Source: Zygnema cylindricum (Eukaryota; Streptophyta; Zygnematophyceae; Zygnematales; Zygnemataceae). Taken from it: DNA of 26,825 nt. The notes below the pieces were generated by a model. It searched no databases. It worked only from the letters and a program-made list of their open reading frames with translations, and was not told the DNA's origin. Below are positions 10,108 to 26,825 of this stretch, in pieces. Numbering within the stretch: the stretch's first letter is position 1; the number at the start of each line of letters is the position of its first letter. A program made the translations under genes and the position numbers. The stretch is taken from contig JBBHKE010001525.1 in assembly GCA_037447655.1 (NCBI GenBank), forward strand, positions 1 through 26,825, given 5' to 3'.

Positions 10108-11236
10108 GGAAAGAAATGAGACAAGAGTTTTGAATTCGACTAAGGGATGATTGAAGTTTGGAGCATGGAGAGAGCGAGGGAAAGGAAAAATGACACGAGT
10201 GGCGAAGTGACATGAAGCCACGTGGAGCTGTTAGCGATGTTTTACCCACGTGTGAACGAACATTACAGAACTGTACTGTACTGTTGTACTTCTCTTGTAA
10301 AAGCTTTGTCGGTCGCACAGTTGTGTTTTTGTTTGTTCTCTCTTGACTCATGGATGGACGTCATACGCTACAGTACTGTAGTAGAGTGCCACGTGGAAGT
10401 GAAGTGAGCCTGGTACGAGTTTTCTCGAATCTCAAGTCAGAATTTTAGAATGTACGGCACAAGAGATTTTTTTCTTGAATGTCAGTCGACGTGTATTTTC
10501 TAGGACACGGTGGATGTTCTTCTGTCAGACCATCTGTAAAACGTGGCAAAGTATCATTCACGGAACCTTGCTTGATGAAGACCTATCAGCCTTTTCGCAA
10601 CAAGAACTTTTGTGGAAAGGGGCTTGAGTCTAGGCCACGAGTTTTGGAGCAAGCTCATTCAAATTTTACTTGGAGCGTGGCATTGTAGACTCTGTACGAA
10701 GTTGTCAAATCCGGTCACAGGAACGAATCGCCTAACAGTACGGTTAACGCTATAGGCGACGTGTGTCCTAGTTTACGTCTTTTGCAGTTACAAGTTTGTA
10801 CCTTTTCGTTACTTTTTTGCTCATGCTGACGCAGATTTTCCGCCCAGCCAAAATCGTTCCTCCAAGAAGCTGTCGGTATAAACTAGAATATCACAGTTAA
10901 GCGTAAACGGTGCCGATAATATGTCAGGCCTAAACGAACAGAAGCGGCAACTACTGTACATGATTTTGATTCGACAGTTTCGTTATTTTCTGTCTGCAGA
11001 ATATGCTTCAATTCAATCGTCGATCCACGCAACATTATGACAAAATAATCCACGTAAGGGTGCTGTGTGACGTGACTCTGACTATCTGGCTTCCCGCGTC
11101 TCTGACGGTTGAGACTGCCACGTGCCAAGTATCAGAACGTTACGTGACCTGGAAACATTTCTATCTCATGTAGAGGAGACAAAACTGTTGCACTGTAGCC
11201 TCTGATGAACATTCGCTAACTGTTGGAGAGGAAGAC
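10108..11236. promoter_or_regulatory. Bidirectional promoter region with clustered G-boxes and ACGT cores
   Basis: These 1129 bases separate the start codons of two divergent genes. Perfect G-boxes (CACGTG) lie at 10219-10224, 10247-10252, 10390-10395 and 11119-11124. I count 13 ACGT cores in all, including GACGTCAT at 10357-10364, GACGTG at 10488 and 10758, and TGACGTGA at 11068-11075; about four would be expected by chance. ACGT cores are bound by plant bZIP and bHLH factors (abscisic acid, light or jasmonate responses). A W-box core TTGAC is at 10343-10347. TATAAA at 10877-10882 could be the TATA box for squalene epoxidase, about 355 bases before its ATG. Confidence 0.6.
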
Positions 11237-21249
<10,013 letters not shown>

Positions 21250-22215
21250 AAATAATTTTAGGACGATTTCTCCACAGAAAAGACCACCGATATCTTCATT
21301 TTGCTTAGAGAAAAGGGGTAAAAACGAAGCAACTAATCTATAAACCCTAAATCATAAACCTTCACTATTTACATCACACACTCGGTTCATTTTTACATTG
21401 TATATGGAGTCTCCGTAATGACATTGGCAGTGGTGATTATATACTTAGAAAGGGTTTTAGTAACCTTATCACGTTTTTTTTTCTAGTCAAAAGATTTCCC
21501 TAATTTGTTGGAGGGTTGACCGATTATTAGAGGGATGATTTCATGTTGTGAAAAAAAGGGTATTGTTAATTTAGGTTTAGCAAAAGGAGATGATATAACC
21601 AAGCGAAATTGGTCAATATTATGTTTTCGCACTAGCTTTTTTTCTTTTCTTTTTTTCTTTTTTTCTTTTTTTCTTTTATTCTTTGTTCTTCGTTCTTTCA
21701 TGTTTAGCTGTGATTTTCAATGCTTCTTTCGATATTTTTTGATTGTTTGGTAGTATTATTTTTTTGGCTCTTGGAAGAGGAGCTCAAAATAAAGGCACAA
21801 GCGTTCACCCAAAAGTTTTTCGCAGGTGTGAGAATGTTTATATCAAAAGTTTGTTTGTGAAGAATATGAAAAAAATGTGTGGAATTTGCAGGAATCTGTA
21901 TGCTGTCTGGAGCTTGTCTGGAGAGGAAAACTGTGTGGCTTTCCATGCTCTGCACATTGACTAGAGTGGAAACTTCTCGCCAACTTTCTATATTTCTCAG
22001 AATTGTTCTAATGGGAATTTCTCTACAATGAAGAAGCTACTGATGGTAGAATGTCTATGGTTGCTTTAATCGTTTCTCTCACCTTTTGGCTCATATTGAT
22101 TAAAATGCTGCTCATGGCAGCAGTACTTCCCTTCTAACATATTGTTTTAACAACAATATGTGACAGAAGATGATGTGAATGTGACAGCACTGAGAAAACT
22201 GATAAGTGGATTCTC
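21250..22215 (+). other. SQE 3' flank
   Basis: AT-rich sequence after the SQE stop, with TTTTTC repeats at about 21640-21680 and AATAAA at 21788-21793 as a possible distant poly(A) signal. A 10 bp hairpin (22137-22146 with 22152-22161) has a 5 base loop. The open frame at 21743-21964 has no recognisable family. Confidence 0.5.
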
Positions 22216-22431
22216 CACCGCCCATTGCTATCACTGTCAAACATTTCTTGGGCAGTCGAGGTAAACTTTCTCTTCACATGGTTTTCAGATTCTCTATCAT
22301 GACATCATGATCGAAATGGAGACCATTACCTTTAGATTACTTTCCCTCGAAAGAAAGGCTTAATGATAAAGCGCAAAGTTGTACGCTGTAGACTACCTGA
22401 AAAATGTTTAACACTAACAGCACCGGACAGT
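22216..22431. mobile_element. Inverted-repeat element, family 2, copy a
   Basis: About 216 bp. The left end CACCGCCCATTGCTATCACT continues into GTCAAACATTT. The right end, read inverted, is TACTGTCCGGTGCTGTTAGT continuing into GTTAAACATTT. Its outermost bases resemble family 1 ends, while its interior (ACTTTCTCTTCACATGG, GGAGACCATTACC) follows the family 2 layout. Confidence 0.65.
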
Positions 22432-22862
22432 ATAATACAAAAAATTATGCACACTTCTTGCACATTATGACACCCTTGATACCATGAGTGTTTCCACAGC
22501 TATAAAAACGGTCCCCCTTAGTCACACGTCGAAATCGAGTGCTAGTTCTGGAGAATATTGGTAAATGGTATTTATTTTGCTTTTATACCAGAAACAGCAA
22601 CAGAATTGCAGAATGGGTTCTAGTTTCACGTGTAATTTTCGTTCGTTGGAAGTATAGTACGGCTTTGAAGTAAAGCGGTGCGGTCAAAAATACTGTTACA
22701 TTTACCTCTGTGAACTAAACGGCCCGGAAGGTTTTGGGCGAAGTGCAAAAGGCTTCTTTAATCTGTACCAAGTACTTCGTACATCGTTCGCCGCCTTTTC
22801 TTTTCGCTTTCAAATCTTCGGCGCGCTCTTCTTATACTTTACAGGCGAAACTTCTTATTGTA
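22432..22862. other. Spacer between inverted-repeat elements
   Basis: About 430 bases without a supported gene. A TATAAAA motif at about 22501-22507 has no downstream frame or RNA that I recognise. Confidence 0.5.
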
Positions 22863-23063
22863 CACTGTCCGTCGTTATTAGCGTTAAGCATTTTATTAGT
22901 GTTCATGCAGATTAATAATAATAAATTAATAGTAGTTTAGTGCAAGGGGACATGGCAGATTGCAGTCGCAGTTATGAAATATTGTTGTTAACATGTTCTG
23001 TGATTTCTGCCAGAAAATTTTGCGACCGAAATAGTGTTATTAACTAAAATAATGATGGGCGGT
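22863..23063. mobile_element. Inverted-repeat element, family 1, copy d (reverse orientation)
   Basis: About 201 bp. The left end CACTGTCCGTCGTTATTAGC and the right end, read inverted, ACCGCCCATCATTATTTTAG are related and followed by GTTAA in both. On the reverse strand the interior TAACACTATTTCGGTCGC and AAATCACAGAACATGTT match copy c. TA precedes the left end; the right flank is less clear. Confidence 0.7.
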
Positions 23064-23120
23064 ACAGTTCGCTGCTTTTTTAGAGGTGCATAGATTTTTT
23101 TTTTAATAACGTTTTGACGC

Positions 23121-23330
23121 TGAATCGCTTATAGTGTTGATGTTTTTTTAGCCACAAAAAACATCTTTTCTCTGTGCACACGTGTCCAAGTTTACGATTG
23201 GAGACCACCAATCGGAATCGGTGAGAACCTTGCCTTTCAAACGGAATCGTCTGATTGAAAATCCGGCAAGTGAGCACAGAGAAAAGATGTTTAAAGTGGC
23301 TAAAATAACACTAACATTGTAAGCGATTCA
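23121..23330. mobile_element. Inverted-repeat element, family 2, copy c, with ~58 bp arms
   Basis: The left arm starts TGAATCGCTTATAGTGTTGA and the inverted right arm starts TGAATCGCTTACAATGTTAG. Both continue through TTAGCCAC and ACATCTTTTCTCTGTGC, giving close matches over nearly 60 bases. The centre holds GATTGG/CCAATC (a small hairpin), GGAGACCACC, CCTTGCCTTTC and GAATCGTCTGATTG, shared with copy b. No transposase is present. Confidence 0.85.
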
Positions 23331-23671
23331 GGAAGTAGCAGTTGAAAACTTCGAAAAGTACGCAGAGAAAAATACAAAGTATCTGCAATAATTGCTGCTA
23401 ACAGCAAGGTTAAATAAATAAACAAAATTCCAATAAGAATTTGAGTCACAGCATAAAAAACCAAAATGCCAAAAAAAAAAAATGATCTAACTTTTCCTTT
23501 TTTAAATGAAACATCCTTGGCCCCGCTCCCTCAAAAAAAAAAAAAAAAAAAAAAAAGTCTTTGAAAACAAAGAATACAAAACAGTAAAGACTAATAATCA
23601 GAACAAAAAAAAAAAACTGAAAAAAAAAGGAATCCACGAATAAAAATAATAACACAAGATAGTCAGAATAC
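23331..23671. other. A-rich spacer before the hAT-like element
   Basis: About 340 bases with long A runs (about 23472-23482, 23534-23556, 23605-23616) and no coding region. It ends with CAGAATAC (23664-23671), the likely left target duplication of the next element. Confidence 0.6.
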
Positions 23672-25751
23672 TAGTGTTGTGTACCGGCAGGGTTTTGCCG
23701 ATAATCGATATGTACCTTTTTTTGGCTTGCCGATAATCGACATATTGGCACGATATATCGACACTGGTTTTATCGCTGATAAATAACCGATAGTATCGGT
23801 TTTTAATAGCCGATATAATCGGTTTTTTATGGCGATAACACCTGTACCGATAACTATCGAGGAAGGATGCAGGATAAATTAAAAAGCACGATGGAAAACC
23901 ATCTGAGTCCGGGGGTACAAAAAGGGTGGCATGGCCAAAACCGAAAAACTACCAGGACAATAAAAACCAAGGAGAGCGACAGGAACACAACAACAAAAAA
24001 GGAAACAACAACGAGGCAAATAAAAGCACCCAAACCCCAAAATGAAAAGCACGGCAACTCATAAAACCAAAACTACAACCCCAACCCCAACTCAATTAAA
24101 AATCTACGAAAAGACCCCCCGTAAGTCCCCCCAGCCCGAGGGAGCACGTTGAGGGAGGTCTGGAACACGGCGACGATCCATAACACCGATAGCCGATCGG
24201 AGGAGAATAGAAGCCTGCACTCGTTGTAAAGCCACAGATAAGCGTTGACGATAAAAAGAAGTAAGGACCAAAGGAGGAGGGCTCCCAGGTCCTCGACGCT
24301 CGAAAGCATGTCGAGCGCAAGTACGGAGAAACTCGTCCATTGCAACACCCAAATAACCAAAGATCTCAACCGCCATCAGAATAAAGTCATCCATAGGGTC
24401 CTGATGAGCATAATCACGCTCATTCGCCTTAGCGCCATCACGAGCTGCCACCCCAACATGTCGAGCCGCCTGACCAACAACGGTAACCGAAGTAGGGTTT
24501 GCCAAAACTATATCACCGAAAATGCGACGGGCACCATCAAGCAAAAAAACATCGATCCGACGCGAGGGAATAATATGAGAAACCTCCCGACGCACAGAAA
24601 AGCCCCCCTCCGAAGCGATAGTCGCAACAGCGTCACGAATAGTGTCGTGCGCCTGGATCAAATCTTCCCCATGGGAGCAACGAAGCAAATGGACACAGTC
24701 GGGCCACAAGACACGACCATGCACAAACAAGAGAGCCAAGTAAAGGAGGATGGGGGAGGCCAAGGCGAAATTGGAGGGCGGTAGTGAACTGAGCGGGCGA
24801 GAATCGAAGAGTGGACAAAATAGGTGTAGCCAAAAGCCATGATCCAAAACCTGGTCCACCACAAGACAGAAGACGGGCACGCGAAGAATCAGAGGGAAGC
24901 GCCTTGAGAAGCTCGGATTTTATGGCGGCGACAACCCGATCGGAAATCGATTCGTGGACATGCTCAACGGATTTTGTAACAAGAGAATTGGCACATCCAC
25001 TAGGGCATGAGGAGGAAGAGAACATTGCGCGTCCAATAGAGACCGTTGGAACGCGAACACACCGTCTGAAACCCGGGGGACCACGGTAGCTAGAACGGGG
25101 GTGTCCCCAGCCAAGAAAGGAGAAACAAGAGTAGCGGCAATAAGGCACCAACTTCCCAAATAGGCAGCGGGAGCAACACGAGCAGTCGATAATAGACCCA
25201 ACCCCCCGACCGAGACAGGGAGGGAAGCCTGAATGCGGGCTGAGGGCCCAGACTCGCGATCGAATGCCCCACGGCCTAACAGAGTGTGGAGGACGTCCAT
25301 GAGGCGATCGTCAAAAGCCGAAAGAGAGACAAACGTCGAGGTGGGAGGGGAAGTACGAGTAAGGTAAGAAGGGCGGTGGGGAAAACACCTGGTTAACATA
25401 GCAAAAGCCACTTGGGGATCGGGAAGGTGAGGAAGGGGATAATTATCAGCGATTATTGTACGGTTCGTACTGTACAATTGTACAGTTTATTCCGCCGTAG
25501 CCGCCGTTATCCCGTTACACAGAGTATGGAACAGATTGTTACACGTGGCATGCCACGCTATATATAGTGAAAAATATAATACAGTATATTATAAATTACT
25601 ATAATATAGTGTACTATATTTTTTCCACTTATCGCTGATAAGGAATTTTGTTGGTCTTGGAGCGATATATCGGAACCCCTGGCCGTTCAATAACCAATAA
25701 CTATCGGTATCGGTGTTATCGCGATAATTTTTTTGCCGATACACAACACTA
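23672..25751. mobile_element. hAT-like non-autonomous DNA transposon, 2.08 kb, with nested retroelement fragment
   Basis: The left end TAGTGTTGTGTACCGGCA (23672-23689) and the right end TGCCGATACACAACACTA (25734-25751) are inverted complements at 17 of 18 positions. They are bordered by CAGAATAC (23664-23671) and CAAAATAC (25752-25759), an 8 base duplication with one mismatch. TAGTG-type ends and 8 base duplications are hallmarks of the hAT superfamily. Both subterminal regions are dense in CCGATA/TATCGG motifs, as expected for transposase binding sites. No hAT transposase (dimerisation domain, BED finger) is visible. The interior is largely occupied by an unrelated retroelement piece. Confidence 0.8.
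23867..25428 (-). pseudogene. 5'-truncated, frame-broken non-LTR retrotransposon fragment (C-terminal part of the RT polyprotein)
   Basis: Reverse-strand homology runs through three frames: about 25440-24985 (ASLPVSVGGLGLLSTARVAP, AYLGSW), about 24980-24725 (LKALPSDSSRARLLSC, WLLATP, RLGLP) and 24721-24104 (LLRCSHGEDLIQAHDTIRDA, RRIDVFLLDGARRIFGDIV, AVEIFGYLGVA). This order is what I know from the C-terminal half of some plant and algal non-LTR reverse transcriptases: a GGLGLRS...YLASW block, a Cys/His knuckle with HDxIRD, then a nuclease-like domain. The RT palm (YxDD) is absent, so the copy is 5' truncated. The 3' region ends with a GATGG/CCATC hairpin (23890-23903). Possible target duplication GAGGAAGG at 23859-23866 and 25429-25436. 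Composition is GC-rich against AT-rich surroundings. Not functional. Confidence 0.7.
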
Positions 25752-26825
25752 CAAAATACGTCCTCCCTACCTCTTTGTCTTCTCCCTCTTCCTCCCTCTC
25801 CATTTCCGGCCCTCCCTCTCCCTCCCCCTCGCTCCTCTCGCAAACCCGCATAATATCTATCCTCTCAGCCCTTCCCCCCTCTCCCCACAATCCAAAACAG
25901 CATATAACATACAATACAAGTCAAACATCATGTACGACAAATGTCATATAAGACAAACGTCACACAAGTCACCTTCGAAGTACAGTACAGTAATTCAAAA
26001 CATAGTTCAAAAGTAGGTGAAAGTAGGCCCATACAATATGCCTATTGTACGCATAACATACAATATGGCCTTAAGACCCATATTGTATTGGTCGCAAATG
26101 AAAAATAATAGTAACAGGGTTGAGTTGCACATCGATCGATAGAGAATTAAACGTCATGTCTGAATTTTGAAAAACATTCGGACAAATTTTTATTTTTCCG
26201 TGAGTTTTGAGGAATTTTTTATTTACACCGTCAGATTTGGACGATCGGACGGTCGCTGATCAAAGTAGCGATCTAAGAAGATCACATGAAAAGCCCATAA
26301 CACAACTTACGATAGGACTTACGTCCGCGTTTTTTTTTTGTTTTTCTGGGTTTTTTTTCCCGCGGAATGTCATCCTACGCCGTGTCATTCGCTAAAAAAA
26401 ATCGTCCGGCGACGTGCGCTGTGCTGTGATGATGCGTCAGATTCGTACGTTCGTACAGGGGTGTGCACAACGCACACACTTACAGTGCCTACTCTGCGCG
26501 AGTTTTGTGCCAAGTTTTGTGCGCCTACCAAAGGCCTACCATAAAAACGCCTACTTTTGAACTATGATTCAAAATCTAGAAAACTCCGCAAATGTCATTC
26601 TTAAGAAAAGTTTCAGCTTCTTAAAATGCAATAGATTAATTATTTAAGTGATTATGACGTCATCCTGAGAATGGATGGTACAATATCATACCTCAGGGTA
26701 TTTTCGCATGTAACCGAAACTTAGTCTTGCTACTTTGTTTTTTAGCGAAGATTATTCGTACAGCTTTCAGAGCATTCGGATGTAAACGCAAATAACTTGT
26801 CACTTAAAAAAGTGACTTACGTAGA
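25752..26825. other. Non-coding right flank
   Basis: A CT-rich tract (about 25762-25890) is followed by AT-rich sequence. An 11 bp hairpin (26058-26068 with 26078-26088) has the stem ATACAATATGG; related CATACAATATG units precede it from about 26030. A small hairpin GTCACTT/AAGTGAC is near the window end. No gene is supported. Confidence 0.6.

Noticed and set aside
9642-10221. Start of the CRTAC1-like protein at 10221
   Set aside because: That codon is GTG on the - strand. The first ATG in frame is at 10107, followed by a plausible signal segment.
21743-21964. A 73-codon frame downstream of SQE
   Set aside because: No family recognised; it lies in probable 3' UTR or flank.
22137-22161. Rho-independent-type terminator hairpin
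   Set aside because: The locus is eukaryotic nuclear DNA; the 10 bp stem has no T run and is more likely repeat debris.
24245-24784. A 179-codon + strand frame
   Set aside because: Antisense to the retroelement fragment, whose - strand shows HDxIRD and nuclease-like motifs.

Overview
The window is nuclear DNA of a eukaryote, almost certainly a green plant (streptophyte). It has a WRKY-type transcription factor, a plant-type squalene epoxidase with ten exons, GT-AG introns with T-rich tracts before the acceptors, and an AT-rich non-coding background full of microsatellites and short inverted-repeat transposons. A complete CRTAC1-like (ASPIC/UnbV) gene beside these genes hints at a non-seed plant (bryophyte, lycophyte, fern) or a streptophyte alga. 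That placement is inference. Nothing bacterial or organellar is present.

Layout. 1-870 is a purine-only (GA-rich) low-complexity tract. 1375-3402 (+) holds the last two visible exons of a WRKY gene; its 5' exon(s) were not found. 3403-4814 is the gap between convergent genes. 4815-10107 (-) is a complete four-exon gene for a CRTAC1-like secreted or membrane-anchored beta-propeller protein (573 aa). 10108-11236 is an apparent bidirectional promoter, rich in ACGT cores and including four perfect G-boxes. 11237-21249 (+) is a complete ten-exon squalene epoxidase gene (566 aa). 21250-22215 is its 3' flank. 22216-25751 is a transposon cluster: three short inverted-repeat elements, then a 2.08 kb hAT-like element that encloses a frame-broken 3' piece of a non-LTR retrotransposon. 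25752-26825 is non-coding flank.

All three gene models join in frame. CRTAC1-like totals 1722 nt, squalene epoxidase 1701 nt, and the WRKY intron sits at the conserved R-type position inside the WRKY domain. CRTAC1-like and squalene epoxidase are head to head, 1129 bp apart between start codons, so they may share regulation; nothing else links their functions. The most interesting features are the unusual WRKY signature (WQKYGQK with C-X7-C-X23-H-X1-H), a tandem duplication of the WRKY splice acceptor, a tandem array in squalene epoxidase intron 7 seeded from the exon 7 donor region, and related inverted-repeat elements in introns of two adjacent genes.
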